The position numbers were made by a program, and so were the translations under genes. Positions 40,913 to 51,210 of a stretch of 64,000 nt of DNA are shown here, one piece after another. The stretch comes from Accumulibacter sp. (GTDB lineage Bacteria; Pseudomonadota; Gammaproteobacteria; Burkholderiales; Rhodocyclaceae). Location: contig JACKLW010000008.1 of the NCBI GenBank assembly GCA_024235715.1, positions 248,001 through 312,000 on the forward strand. Reading direction: 5' to 3'. Numbering within the stretch: position 1 is the stretch's first letter; each line of letters starts with the position of its first letter. Under the pieces are notes generated by a model that saw only the letters and a program-made list of their open reading frames with translations, was not told where the DNA came from and did no database searches.

Positions 40913-42244
40913 ATGAGCAACAAGGACCTTCTCGAGCGCAGCCTGGCCGCCGTCTGGCACCCGTGCACCCAGATGAAGCAGCATGCACGCGGCAAGCAGG
41001 CCCTGCCGATGATTCCCATCGCCAGCGGCAAGGGCGTCTGGCTGCACGACTTCGATGGCCGTCGCTACCTTGACGGGATCAGCTCGTGGTGGGTCAATCT
41101 GTTCGGTCACTGCAACCCGCGCATCAACGCCGCACTGCGAGACCAGCTCGAGCAACTCGAGCACGTGATCCTCGCCGGCTGCACGCACCGGCCGGTGATC
41201 GAGCTGTCAGAACGCCTGTCTACCCTTACCCTGGGCCAGCTCGGCCATTGTTTCTATGCTTCCGACGGCGCGTCGGCGACGGAAATTGCGCTCAAGATGT
41301 CGTTTCATGCGTGGCGCAACCAGGGTCGCAGGGAGAAACAGGAATTCCTCTGCCTGAGCGGCAGTTATCACGGCGAGACCGTTGGCGCGCTGGCAGTGAC
41401 CGATGTCGCCTTGTTCAAGGACGCCTATGCGCCACTGATTCGCCCGGCCACAACCGTGGCCACACCCGACGCTCGCCTGGCGAAAGACGGGGAAACGGCA
41501 GCGGACGTCGCCCGGCGAGCAGCCGCCGCCCTCGAATGCCAGCTCGATGAACACCACCTGCACATCGCGGCCCTGATCGTCGAGCCGCTGATTCAGTGCG
41601 CCAGCGGCATGGCGATGTACGATCCGGAATACCTGCGCCTGGCCCGTAGCCTGTGCGACCGCTATGAGGTGCATCTGATCTGCGACGAGATAGCCGTGGG
41701 ATGTGGCCGTACCGGCACGTTCTTCGCGCATGAGCAGGCGGGCATCCGGCCGGATTTCCTGTGCCTGTCGAAAGGCATCTCCGGCGGCTACCTGCCGCTG
41801 TCGATGGTACTCACCACGGACAGTGTCTATGCCGCCTTCTACGACGACAGCGTCAGCCGGGGCTTTCTGCACTCGCACTCGTACACGGGCAACGCACTGG
41901 CCTGCCGAGCTGCCCTGGCGACGCTCGACATCTTCGCCGAAGATCAGGTTATCGACGCCAACAGGGGGCTCGCCGAGCATCTCGGCAGCTGCCTGCAGCC
42001 TCTCGCCGACCACCCGCAGGTTCGTCACCTTCGCCGGCGCGGAATGGTTGCCGCCTTCGACGTGCTCAGTGATGACCCCCGCTTTTCCGAACGTTTCTAC
42101 CGACAGGCACTGGCCAACGGAATTCTGCTGCGGCCGATCGGCAATACGGTCTATTTCATGCCGCCGTACGTGATCAGCCGCGATGAATGCGAGTTTCTCG
42201 CCACGCGCGCCATTGCGGCTCTCGACAGCGCGCTTCGCGAATGA
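40913..42244 (+). CDS. bioA: Adenosylmethionine-8-amino-7-oxononanoate aminotransferase
   Basis: A 443-residue PLP aminotransferase converting KAPA to DAPA with SAM as amino donor in biotin synthesis. Motifs: VWHPCTQMKQH near the start (substrate-binding Trp/Tyr region), GISSWWVNLFGHCNPRIN, SDGASATEIALKMSFHAW, CLSGSYHGETVGALAVTD, LICDEIAVGCGRTGTFFAHE with the PLP-type Asp, and LCLSKGISGGYLPLS carrying the Schiff-base Lys. The stop overlaps bioF by 4 bp. First of five overlapping bio genes. Confidence 0.95.
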   Translation: MSNKDLLERSLAAVWHPCTQMKQHARGKQALPMIPIASGKGVWLHDFDGRRYLDGISSWWVNLFGHCNPRINAALRDQLEQLEHVILAGCTHRPVIELSERLSTLTLGQLGHCFYASDGASATEIALKMSFHAWRNQGRREKQEFLCLSGSYHGETVGALAVTDVALFKDAYAPLIRPATTVATPDARLAKDGETAADVARRAAAALECQLDEHHLHIAALIVEPLIQCASGMAMYDPEYLRLARSLCDRYEVHLICDEIAVGCGRTGTFFAHEQAGIRPDFLCLSKGISGGYLPLSMVLTTDSVYAAFYDDSVSRGFLHSHSYTGNALACRAALATLDIFAEDQVIDANRGLAEHLGSCLQPLADHPQVRHLRRRGMVAAFDVLSDDPRFSERFYRQALANGILLRPIGNTVYFMPPYVISRDECEFLATRAIAALDSALRE

Positions 42245-43395
42245 TCTGGGAAGAACTGCAAAGCGAACTCGATGCCCTGCAACGTGATGGCCTCAGACGC
42301 AACCGCCGTACGCTGAGCCTTCCCTGCGGTCCGCAGGCGCGTGTGGACGGACGCCCGCTGATCAGTTTCTGCAGCAACGATTATCTGGGGCTGGCGAACG
42401 ACCCCGCGCTTATTGAAGCCGCCTGCGCTGGCGCCAGAGCGTGGGGCGTTGGCAGCGGTGCGTCACATCTGGTCAGCGGCCACCTGGCGCCGCACGCGGC
42501 ACTTGAACAGAAGCTCGCCGACTTCACGGGCTTTGCCCGCGCCCTGCTCTTCTCCACCGGCTACATGGCCAATCTTGGAATCGTTCCGGCACTGGTCGGA
42601 CGCCGGGACGCGGTTTTTGCCGACCGCCTCAACCACGCGTCCCTGATCGACGCCGTGCAACTTTCGCGCGCCGACAGCCAGCGCTACCCGCACGGCGATC
42701 TGGCGGCGCTCGAGCGCATGCTCGCGGACAGCCGGGCACGCCGAAAACTGATCCTCAGCGATGCCGTGTTCAGCATGGACGGCGATCTGGCGCCCTTGCC
42801 CGGATTGCTCGAACTCGCCGAACGCTTCGATGCCTGGCTGGTGATCGACGACGCACACGGATTCGGAGTGCTCGGCGCGCAGGGCCGGGGCAGCATTGCG
42901 CACTTCCAACTGCCGGCGGCCAGACGTCTGCTCTACATGGGCACGCTCGGCAAGGCGGCAGGTGCTGCCGGCGCTTTCGTCGCTGGCGACACGACGGTCA
43001 TCGACTGGCTCGAACAGCGTGCCCGCAGCTATATCTTCACGACCGCCGCCAGCCCGGTCATCGCCTGTGCACTGGCCGCCAGTCTGGACGCGATCGCTGC
43101 CGGCGACGCCCGCCGCACTCGCCTGTGGCAACTCACGGCGCAGCTGCGCAACGGCCTGGCCGGTACCCGCTGGCGCCTGCTGCCGTCGCCGACCGCAATC
43201 CAGCCGGTGATCATCGGCGACAACCACGAGACACTGCGCGTCGCCAGCGCACTTTACGAACGCGGCCTGTGGGTACCGGCGATCAGGCCGCCGACGGTGG
43301 CCAAGGGGAGCGCGCGCCTGCGCGTGTCACTGACTGCAAGCCACGACCAGGCACAGGTAGCACGACTGGTCGACGTGCTGCGAGAACTGGCTTGA
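42241..43395 (+). CDS. bioF: 8-amino-7-oxononanoate synthase
   Basis: A 384-residue alpha-oxoamine synthase joining pimeloyl-ACP/CoA and alanine to give KAPA. Motifs: ISFCSNDYLGLANDP, GVGSGASHLVSGHLAPHAALEQKLADF, LLFSTGYMANLG, DRLNHASLIDA, DDAHGFGVLGAQGRG, and MGTLGKAAGAAGAFVAG with the PLP Lys. It begins at ATG 42241 in an ATGA overlap with bioA; the longer frame to 42187 lies inside bioA. The stop overlaps the TTG start of bioH. Confidence 0.95.
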   Translation: MIWEELQSELDALQRDGLRRNRRTLSLPCGPQARVDGRPLISFCSNDYLGLANDPALIEAACAGARAWGVGSGASHLVSGHLAPHAALEQKLADFTGFARALLFSTGYMANLGIVPALVGRRDAVFADRLNHASLIDAVQLSRADSQRYPHGDLAALERMLADSRARRKLILSDAVFSMDGDLAPLPGLLELAERFDAWLVIDDAHGFGVLGAQGRGSIAHFQLPAARRLLYMGTLGKAAGAAGAFVAGDTTVIDWLEQRARSYIFTTAASPVIACALAASLDAIAAGDARRTRLWQLTAQLRNGLAGTRWRLLPSPTAIQPVIIGDNHETLRVASALYERGLWVPAIRPPTVAKGSARLRVSLTASHDQAQVARLVDVLRELA

Positions 43396-44136
43396 CGTCG
43401 TCCGTCGGCAGCGGCCCGGATCTGGCCTTGATCCACGGCTGGGGTTTGGGCAGCTGGGTCTGGCTGTCCCTGCTGAAACCCTTGTCGCGAAACATCCGGG
43501 TGCATCTGGTAGACCTCCCCGGCTACGGCCGGGCGCCTGCCGACGCTGCCGATCTCGGCACCACGGCGCAGGCGCTGCTCGCCGCACTGCCCGACCGGGT
43601 CACCCTGTGTGGCTGGTCGCTCGGCGGCACCCTGGCGATGCGCGCTGCCTCGCTGGCACCGGAGCGGATTGCCGGGCTGGTGCTGGTTGGCGCCACGCCC
43701 TGCTTCACGCAGCGCAACGACTGGCAAGCGGGCCAAACGCCGGAACTGCTCGATCGCTTTTCGGCCAGCGTCAAGGCACAACCGGAACAGGCGCTGCAGC
43801 GCTTCGTCACGCAGCTCAGCCAGGGCGACGCCGGCGCGCGAGCGATTACCCGCAGCCTCCTCTCCGGCCTGCGCGAGGCCGAGCTGCCCGATACCAAAGC
43901 ACTGCAGCACGGCCTGAGCTGGCTGCGCGAGGTCGATTTGCGTCCGCTCGCGTCCGCAATAACAAATCGCAGCCTGCTCGTCCACGGCGAAAACGACGCG
44001 CTGAATCCATTGCCTGCAGCCCGGTGGCTGTCCGGACACCTGCCTGACAGCCACCTCGAAGTCTTTGCGGGCGTCGGACACGTCCCTTTCCTGGCCAACC
44101 CGGACCGCTTTGTCCGCCTGCTGGACGACTTCTGCC

Positions 44137-44159
<23 letters not shown>
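43392..44159 (+). CDS. bioH: Pimeloyl-ACP methyl ester carboxylesterase
   Basis: A 255-residue alpha/beta hydrolase that removes the methyl group from pimeloyl-ACP methyl ester to end chain synthesis. Visible: oxyanion region LIHGWGLGSWVW, nucleophile elbow CGWSLGGTLA, acid residue region LVHGENDALNPL, and the catalytic His in GVGHVPFLANP. Start is taken as TTG 43392, in a TTGA overlap with bioF, since earlier in-frame ATGs lie deep in bioF. Partner of BioC, which overlaps its 3' end by 23 bp. Confidence 0.9.
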
Positions 44160-45596
<1,437 letters not shown>

Positions 45597-45626
45597 AGCG
45601 CGCGACGCCTCGAAGAAGGGACGACC

Positions 45627-45658
45627 AAAAAAAATGCCCGACCGCAGAACGGTCGGGC
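45627..45658 (-). terminator. Intrinsic terminator of the thiolase gene
   Basis: On the minus strand GCCCGACCG (45658-45650), loop TTCTG, CGGTCGGGC (45644-45636) is followed by AT and eight T residues (45634-45627). A 9-bp GC stem with a strong U-tract, 35 bp after the thiolase stop. The same stem could also serve bioD transcripts from the other side. Confidence 0.9.
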
Positions 45659-45692
45659 TTGTCGCTCGATGGAGCGCTACGACAGCAAGCGC

Positions 45693-46874
45693 TCAGGCGC
45701 GTTCGAAAATCACCGCGATACCCTGACCGCCACCAATGCACATGGTGACCAGCGCGTACTTGCCGCCAGTACGCTGCAGTTCGTAGATGGCCTTGGTGGC
45801 GATGAAAGCACCCGAGCAGCCGACCGGATGGCCAAGTGCAATGGCGCCGCCATTCGGGTTGGTCTTCACCGGATCGAGCCCGAGCGCCTTGTTGACCGCA
45901 ATGGCCTGCGCGGCAAAGGCTTCGTTGGACTCGATGACGTCCATCTGATCAAGCGTCAGGCCGGCCTTCTTGAGTACCAGCTTGCTGGCCGGGATCGGGC
46001 CTTCACCCATGATTTCGTTCGGCACGCCGGCGACGGCGTAGGCAACCAGGCGCGCAATCGGCTTCTGGCCGGCCGCAGCAGCGACATCGGCAGCGGCCAG
46101 CACCATGAATGCGGCACCGTCATTGATGCCTGAAGCGTTGCCGGCAGTCACCGTCCCGTCCTTGATGAAAGCCGGCTTCATCTTGGCCAATGTTTCCATC
46201 GTCGTCGACGCCTTGACGTGCTCGTCGGTGTCAAAGGTCACCTCGCCCTTGCGGGTTTTCATCACGATCGGCACTATCTGCGACTTGAAGCGACCTTCGG
46301 CAATGGCCGCGGCGGCACGGCGCTGCGACTCGACCGCCAGCGCATCCTGCTCTTCACGGCTGATCTCCCACTTCTTGGCGAGGTTCTCGGCGGTGACGCC
46401 CATGTGACCCACGCCGAAGGGATCATTGAGCGTCGCGACCATCATGTCGATGGCTTTGGCGTCGCCCATGCGTGCCCCGGAACGCATGGCCGTCAGCATG
46501 TAGGCACCGCGTGACATGACCTCGACACCACCGCCAACGCCGTAGTCCGAGTCACCGAGCAGGATGTTCTGGGCGGTACTCACGATGCCCTGCAGACCCG
46601 AAGCGCACAGGCGGTTGACCGCCATTGCCACCGAGTCCATCGGCAGACCGGCCTGGATGGACGCCACGCGAGCGACGTAGGCAAAGCGCGAATCGGTCGG
46701 AATACAGTTGCCGACGGTGACGTAATTGATTTGCTGCGGGTCGACGCCCGAGCGGGCGATCGACTCCTTCATCACCATGCCAGCCAGTTCATGTGGCTCC
46801 ATATTCGCCAGGGAACCACCAAAGGTGCCAATGGCTGAACGGGCTGCGCTTAGTACAACGACTTCTCTGCTCAT
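45693..46874 (-). CDS. bktB: Acetyl-CoA acetyltransferase / beta-ketothiolase, BktB-like
   Basis: A 393-residue biosynthetic-type thiolase. Catalytic residues are in VNRLCASGLQ (Cys90), NEAFAAQA, GHPVGCSGA (His) and CIGGGQGIAVIFER (second Cys). The N-terminus SREVVVLSAARSAIGTFGGSL and the segment EVTFDTDEH resemble the BktB branch of Cupriavidus, which accepts C4-C6 beta-ketoacyl-CoA and can feed hydroxyvalerate into polyhydroxyalkanoate. No phaB or phaC is adjacent, so assignment to PHA synthesis rather than degradation is inferred. It is a single-gene unit with its own terminator. Confidence 0.88.
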   Translation of the reverse strand: MSREVVVLSAARSAIGTFGGSLANMEPHELAGMVMKESIARSGVDPQQINYVTVGNCIPTDSRFAYVARVASIQAGLPMDSVAMAVNRLCASGLQGIVSTAQNILLGDSDYGVGGGVEVMSRGAYMLTAMRSGARMGDAKAIDMMVATLNDPFGVGHMGVTAENLAKKWEISREEQDALAVESQRRAAAAIAEGRFKSQIVPIVMKTRKGEVTFDTDEHVKASTTMETLAKMKPAFIKDGTVTAGNASGINDGAAFMVLAAADVAAAAGQKPIARLVAYAVAGVPNEIMGEGPIPASKLVLKKAGLTLDQMDVIESNEAFAAQAIAVNKALGLDPVKTNPNGGAIALGHPVGCSGAFIATKAIYELQRTGGKYALVTMCIGGGQGIAVIFERA

Positions 46875-47649
46875 GAAGAAACTCCTGTAAATAATCGATC
46901 AACCGCCTACCGGATTGGCAAGCCCAAACTAGAACAACAACAGCCACGGTAGCACACCCGGGTGCTGCTCAACTACGCCCGTCGACGGTACAGTGCCGGC
47001 TCCAGACTGCCCACAAGGGCAAGACCGAAAACCGTGACCCGCAGGGGTAGCCGCGCAATGATAGCAAAGCTTCGCCATTCAAGGCCTCCGGACTGTCCTA
47101 TTTCTGCGTTCTGGCGCGCGCCGCGCGGGTCGGCAAGGCTGGCACTGGCTGGAGAGAAGGGCCGCCCCGGATGCGCATCGCAGCGGCAATCAAGTCAGGT
47201 CGTAGTTGGAAAAGGCGGTGATCCGATACCGACAAGCGCATGCGTCGGCGCCATTTCTCGCATGCCTGACGCCAGTGGAATCTCCGTATAATGGCGTCTG
47301 AACCAGTGAAACCCGGTTGCCACCCGGAGCCCGGGAACGTCCACGAGCCAGGCCAGGATTTCCCGCCGGCGGCCTATCCGTGCCGAGCCGGCTTGCGAGC
47401 AGACCGGAGCAGCGGAACAGCGGTTTATCGGCAGGCCGACGCCAGGAGAGCGCGCACGGTTGCGCCAGCAACAGGATGGCAAACGGCGGGGTCATCCGCA
47501 AGTCCTTCCCGAGCAGCAGCGCGTACTCCATGGAGCCCCGAGGCTCGGCTCAGTGGCCAACCGAGGCGCAAACCGCGCTTGAATGGGGGCTTGCAGAAGC
47601 GCGCCCCTTCACGCAATATTGCTCTGGCGCTTCTAGAAGGCTTTCCAGG
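46875..47649. other. 775-bp non-coding stretch between thiolase and the next gene
   Basis: No gene could be supported. Open frames at 46962-47291 (plus) and 47190-47531 (minus) give Arg/Pro-rich peptides without motifs or convincing ribosome-binding sites, and the frame upstream of 47650 is similar. A 10-bp palindrome CACCCGGGTG lies near 46955. The region must carry promoters for the thiolase (minus) and the 154-residue gene (plus). A structured RNA cannot be excluded. Confidence 0.4.
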
Positions 47650-48114
47650 ATGGAACTATCGTCTGTATTCAGCAAGACAGCGAAGGGCCTCGATGAGATC
47701 TCGACGCGCGCACATCGCCTGCCATCACGCGTGCGCGCGCTGCTGATCATGATCGACGGCCGCCGCACGGGACATCAGCTGTTGGCACTCAGCACCTCGG
47801 CTGCAGAGGGGAAGCGGCATCTTGCCGACCTGCTCAATGGCGGCTTCATTCAGCAGCAGTCTGCGCTCGCGGTGGCCAGCGTCGCCCCGGCACTGCCGGA
47901 CGAGGACATCAGCCTGGCCAAGAACTACGTCATTCGCTCCTTGCACGAGTTGGTGGGTTCCGATGCGCTCGCACTGGCTGCGGAAATCGAAAAAGCGGTC
48001 ACACCCGACGAGCTCCGGCAGCATTTCGGCCAACTTCGTGCGGCACTCAGCGCCGCCCGCGACCAGAAGAAGGCTGCGCAGTTTCTCGAGAAGGTCGCGC
48101 TGGTTCTCGACTAG
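47650..48114 (+). CDS. Hypothetical protein, 154 residues, probable winged-helix-like N-terminus
   Basis: From ATG 47650 with TCCAGGA-type sequence just upstream. The first ~75 residues (LPSRVRALLIMIDGRRTGHQLLALS, HLADLLNGGFIQ) follow a pattern common in betaproteobacterial small proteins in which a short helical or winged-helix module is defined by LIxxDGxRT and LxxLxxxGFI. The C-terminal half is helical (AKNYVIRSLHELVGSDALALAAEIEKAV). No signal peptide. Function unknown. The open frame upstream to 47317 is Arg/Ser/Pro-rich and probably not translated. Confidence 0.65.
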   Translation: MELSSVFSKTAKGLDEISTRAHRLPSRVRALLIMIDGRRTGHQLLALSTSAAEGKRHLADLLNGGFIQQQSALAVASVAPALPDEDISLAKNYVIRSLHELVGSDALALAAEIEKAVTPDELRQHFGQLRAALSAARDQKKAAQFLEKVALVLD

Positions 48115-48230
48115 CGGTCATGGCATGTCGAGATTCCCGAGATCATGGGAGTCATGACCGCCCCCTCTTTTCGGACCCTTTTCCCGGGCGCGGGAGAGGC
48201 ATTTCGTGAGTCGCTTGCGCGACCATCAAA

Positions 48231-48878
48231 TCAGCGCGCTGCCATCTCGAGTGCTCGGTACAGGGACATGATGATTCCTGCGGTAGCACCCCAGATAAAG
48301 TAGTCGCCGTAGGGCATGGCATGGTAGTGACGCAATTTGCCAAGGTAATGCAGCGAGTGCCGCTGGTGGTTGGCCGGATCCATGAGGAACGCGAGCGGCA
48401 CCTCGAAGGCCTCGGCCACCTCGAATTCATCGAGCTGCAAGGCGAAAGGCGGCTTCACCAGCGCAACGACCGGGGTGACGCGAAAGCCTGTCGACGTGCG
48501 GTATTCCGGCAGATAGCCGATGATTTCCACATGCTCTGGCGACAAACCGATCTCTTCGACCGTCTCGCGGAGGGCGGTGGCAGCCGGCGAAGGGTCGGCC
48601 GCTTCGCAACGCCCGCCCGGAAAACTGACCTGGCCGGGATGATCTTTCAGGTGTGTCGTGCGCTGCGTCAGCAATACGGTCGGCTCGTCGTCACGCTGAA
48701 CGATAGGAAAGAGGACCGCAGCGGGCATCAGTTCCTCGTCGCCGACGCCGTCTTCGAGGACACAGGGGGCACGCGACGGCGTTGCGAACAGGGCCTGCCG
48801 CAAGCGGTCGAGATCGACCGCGCTGCGGCTGACCGACGCCGGCGCGGCGCCTGATGATGCCTCAATGGGCGACAACAC
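48231..48878 (-). CDS. Nudix hydrolase, CoA pyrophosphatase (NudL/YeaB) type
   Basis: A 215-residue Nudix enzyme. The UPF0035 signature LLTQRTTHLKDHPGQVSFPGG precedes the Nudix box GGRCEAADPSPAATALRETVEEIGL, the combination that marks CoA diphosphatases cleaving CoA to phosphopantetheine and 3',5'-ADP. The C-terminal HYLGKLRHYHAMPYGDYFIWGATAGIIMSLY is also conserved. GTG 48878 is proposed because GAAGG lies upstream and it overlaps the end of the preceding gene; the frame extends to 48953, but that part lies within the other reading frame of the 89-residue gene. Confidence 0.85.
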   Translation of the reverse strand: MLSPIEASSGAAPASVSRSAVDLDRLRQALFATPSRAPCVLEDGVGDEELMPAAVLFPIVQRDDEPTVLLTQRTTHLKDHPGQVSFPGGRCEAADPSPAATALRETVEEIGLSPEHVEIIGYLPEYRTSTGFRVTPVVALVKPPFALQLDEFEVAEAFEVPLAFLMDPANHQRHSLHYLGKLRHYHAMPYGDYFIWGATAGIIMSLYRALEMAAR

Positions 48879-49131
48879 ACTCGCCTTCCTCGCCTTCGAT
48901 CTCTGCACGCACAGCCGCGAGCGCGTCGGACAAGGTCTCTTCCGACAAGGCATTCAGCGTGCTGGCCACCAGCTCGGCGGACTTGACTGCAGCCGGCGGC
49001 AACACGCGGCTGTCCAGAGAAGCGACCAGAGCGGCGGCAGCACCAACCACCTGCAGCAAGGTCTGCCGCTCGCCCATCAGGATATCGAGTTCCCGGCCCA
49101 ACATTGTTGCTTTTTCGCTGCGCTGACGCAT
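48862..49131 (-). CDS. Small hypothetical protein, 89 residues
   Basis: No family recognised. It reads MRQRSEKATMLGREL and then a helical Ala/Leu/Val-rich body with acidic tail (AALAAVRAEIEGEEGE), likely a small helical bundle or coiled coil. It lies 12 bp after the aspartic protease gene and overlaps the Nudix gene start, all on the minus strand, which supports it as a real member of a three-gene unit. Confidence 0.55.
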   Translation of the reverse strand: MRQRSEKATMLGRELDILMGERQTLLQVVGAAAALVASLDSRVLPPAAVKSAELVASTLNALSEETLSDALAAVRAEIEGEEGECVVAH

Positions 49132-49143
49132 TATCGATTCCTC

Positions 49144-49815
49144 CTAGTAGCGCTTTCTGAGGGTCATCTGCTGACCATCGCGCTGCATTTCCAAACGGTT
49201 CAAGAAAGTCATGCCCAGCAACACGAATGGCATGTCCTGTTGATGCACCAGAGCATCAATACCATGCAAGACAATTTCGCCGACACGTACCGTATCAAGC
49301 CGGACCCGCGATACCGGCGCCTGACCATTTGCCGTGTTCACCGTCCCGCGCTGCCCCTTGCTGGCGTCAATGCCGATCCGCCGTGCGTCGCTGGCACCCA
49401 GCGAGATCATCGTGGCACCGGTATCGACCAGAAAGCGCACCGTCGTTCCGTTGATGTTTCCGGTGGTGATGAAATGACCGCTGCCGTCGGCAGTCAGGAC
49501 CGCTATGCCAGAGCTCTGCGCAGACGGGCGCGAGACGACGTTCTGGCCAACCCGCAGGATACGCTTCTTTCCCTCGCTCTCGATGGTGGCCGTTTCGCTG
49601 TCGACGGCCAGCACCCTGACGCCTTCGGCAGTTCTTGCGCCAACGGCCACGGTCCGCGGAGCGCCACCGTCGATGGTCAACAGCGCCTTTCCGGGAAAGA
49701 CACCGGCCAAGCCGACATCCACCCCGTGTACGGCCGTGCACATCACCGCAAGGCACAAGGTGACGGCCTGCCTTCCTCCATGTCCGCCAGCAACACCTTC
49801 CTTCAAGCAGCGCAT
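49144..49815 (-). CDS. Retropepsin-like aspartic protease (clan AA, TIGR02281-type)
   Basis: A 223-residue protein with an N-terminal hydrophobic export-type segment (VTLCLAVMCTAVHG) followed by a periplasmic region. The C-terminal half is a retropepsin fold: GNINGTTVRFLVDTGATMISLGASDARRIGID carries the catalytic DTGA, and VLLGMTFLNRLEMQRDGQQMTLRKR is the matching C-terminal motif (GMxFL). Such single-domain proteases work as dimers. Physiological substrate unknown. It begins a minus-strand unit with the small protein and Nudix genes. Confidence 0.85.
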   Translation of the reverse strand: MRCLKEGVAGGHGGRQAVTLCLAVMCTAVHGVDVGLAGVFPGKALLTIDGGAPRTVAVGARTAEGVRVLAVDSETATIESEGKKRILRVGQNVVSRPSAQSSGIAVLTADGSGHFITTGNINGTTVRFLVDTGATMISLGASDARRIGIDASKGQRGTVNTANGQAPVSRVRLDTVRVGEIVLHGIDALVHQQDMPFVLLGMTFLNRLEMQRDGQQMTLRKRY

Positions 49816-49949
49816 GCTCGGTCAGCCCCTTCCGTCCTAAACACCATTTGGCCATCGAATGACCAGACGAGCCAGGCATTTTTCCACATTCGCTCGGCGG
49901 CACCTGCAGCCGGCGGCTGTCGTCCAAGCGCCTGGTCGAACAACTCCAA

Positions 49950-50393
49950 TCAGCGATAGACGAGGACCGGAATGGTCGAGTGTGTGAGAACCTTGTGCGT
50001 CTCGCTGCCAAGCAACAGGGCGCTGATTCCACGGCGACCATGCGAAGCCATGAAGATCAGGTCGCAGCCCGATTGCGTTGCCGCATCGATGATCGCCTGG
50101 TAGGGAATGTCGCTGGTCAGCGAGAGTCTCTCGACCGCGACGCCAGCGGCTTGACACAGCTCGACCACGAAGTCGAGAACCTGTTGCGCCTGCTGCTCGG
50201 CAAGTTCTGCGAACTTCTCCGGTGTCGTCGGATCGATGAGCGCCCCTTCCCCGTAATAGCTGACCGGGTATTCCGGCTTGGCGAAAAAGGCGGTAATTCG
50301 CGCCCCGGCTTCCCTGGCGAAGGAAACCGCGCGCCGGGCCGATTCTTTTGAAAGATCTGATCCGTCAACAGGAACAAGGATGTGCTTGAACAT
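49950..50393 (-). CDS. Universal stress protein, UspA family (FNR-type promoter)
   Basis: A 147-residue Usp: MFKHILVPVDGSDLSKESARRAVSFA at the start, CDLIFMASHGRRGISALLLGSETHKVLTHSTIPVLVYR at the end with the ATP-binding G-2X-G-9X-G(S/T) pattern. It differs clearly from the other Usp at 5.3 kb. An FNR-type dyad at 50457-50470 and a -10 TATAGT at 50434-50429 indicate induction under low oxygen. It is transcribed away from the haemerythrin operon. Confidence 0.92.
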   Translation of the reverse strand: MFKHILVPVDGSDLSKESARRAVSFAREAGARITAFFAKPEYPVSYYGEGALIDPTTPEKFAELAEQQAQQVLDFVVELCQAAGVAVERLSLTSDIPYQAIIDAATQSGCDLIFMASHGRRGISALLLGSETHKVLTHSTIPVLVYR

Positions 50394-50456
50394 GGCGTTG
50401 TCTCCAGAATTTGGTCAATTGACAATCGACTATAGGCAGGAAAGGTCACACCAATC

Positions 50457-50470
50457 TTGACCGAAGTCAA
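50457..50470 (-). promoter_or_regulatory. FNR-type box and promoter of the UspA gene
   Basis: TTGACCGAAGTCAA is a perfect dyad of the FNR/CRP superfamily shape (consensus TTGAT-N4-ATCAA; both half-sites here carry TTGAC). Its centre lies 41.5 bp upstream of the start point predicted from the minus-strand -10 TATAGT (50434-50429), the geometry of class II FNR activation. It could also be read by a Dnr-like paralogue. Confidence 0.65.
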
Positions 50471-50679
50471 ACTATCAGCCGAGTTCGAGGCCGAATCAAG
50501 GTCCGGGCATGGTCAAGCTTTCGTCCGCGAAGACGGCACGCGCAACGGCAGTCCGTCAGCACCAGCGAGAAACAGTATCGCCAGCAGCGAACTTTCCCCC
50601 CCTGTCGCCGACTAACAGCGGGCGGAAACGCCAGCCGGCAGAACCGAGGGTCGCGGTGCATGGCCTTCACAGGAATTGT

Positions 50680-50721
50680 TTGATATCGATCAACGCTGGC
50701 ATTGCTGCCGCCGCAGACAAT
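50680..50721 (+). promoter_or_regulatory. Consensus FNR box and promoter of the haemerythrin operon
   Basis: TTGATATCGATCAA at 50680-50693 matches the FNR consensus TTGAT-N4-ATCAA perfectly. GACAAT at 50716-50721 is a plausible -10; the start point near 50728 would place the box at -41.5, a class II activator position. The gene starts at 50749. FNR, or an NO-sensing Dnr-type relative with the same site, could act here. Confidence 0.8.
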
Positions 50722-50748
50722 GGCGCTAGGAATTTTTCGAGGTGGCCC

Positions 50749-51210
50749 ATGCACGAGATCAAGGACTTCATGACCAGCGATCATCGCTCTTGCGACGACC
50801 TTCTGGCGATGGCCGAGCAGGCCGTGGCGGCGTCGGCGTGGAAAGTGGCAGAGAACGAATTCCTTCGTTTTCAAGCTGCCCTTCTCGCTCACTTCGAGGC
50901 CGAAGAGTCCGTTCTCTTCCCGCTGTTCGAAAAACGCACCGGCATCTTCCGGGGACCGACACAGGTCATGCGCGGCGAGCATGTGCAAATGCGACAGTTG
51001 CTCGCTGCAGCCGAAGCAGCTTTGGCCGAACGCGACGCGGACGACTACGCGGGCAGCACCGAGACGCTGCTGATCATGATGCAACAGCACAACGTCAAGG
51101 AAGAGAGCGTGCTGTATCCGATGTGCGACCAACAGCTGGCCGATCAGCTGGAGGTACTGCTGCCGGCGCTGCAAACGCATATCTCCGGCAACGAGAAGGC
51201 GCCGGCATGA
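50749..51210 (+). CDS. Haemerythrin-domain protein
   Basis: A 153-residue cytoplasmic di-iron four-helix bundle. Ligand pattern: His in TSDHRSCDDLL, HFEAEESVLFPLFEK (His/Glu), GEHVQMRQLL, and QQHNVKEESVLYPMCDQQL (His/Glu). Such proteins bind O2 or NO or repair iron-sulphur damage, and often accompany DUF2249 proteins. ATG 50749 with AGGTGG upstream; the open frame to 50509 runs through the promoter and is not native. It ends in an ATGA overlap with the DUF2249 gene. A consensus FNR box precedes it, implying expression when oxygen is low or NO present. Confidence 0.9.
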   Translation: MHEIKDFMTSDHRSCDDLLAMAEQAVAASAWKVAENEFLRFQAALLAHFEAEESVLFPLFEKRTGIFRGPTQVMRGEHVQMRQLLAAAEAALAERDADDYAGSTETLLIMMQQHNVKEESVLYPMCDQQLADQLEVLLPALQTHISGNEKAPA

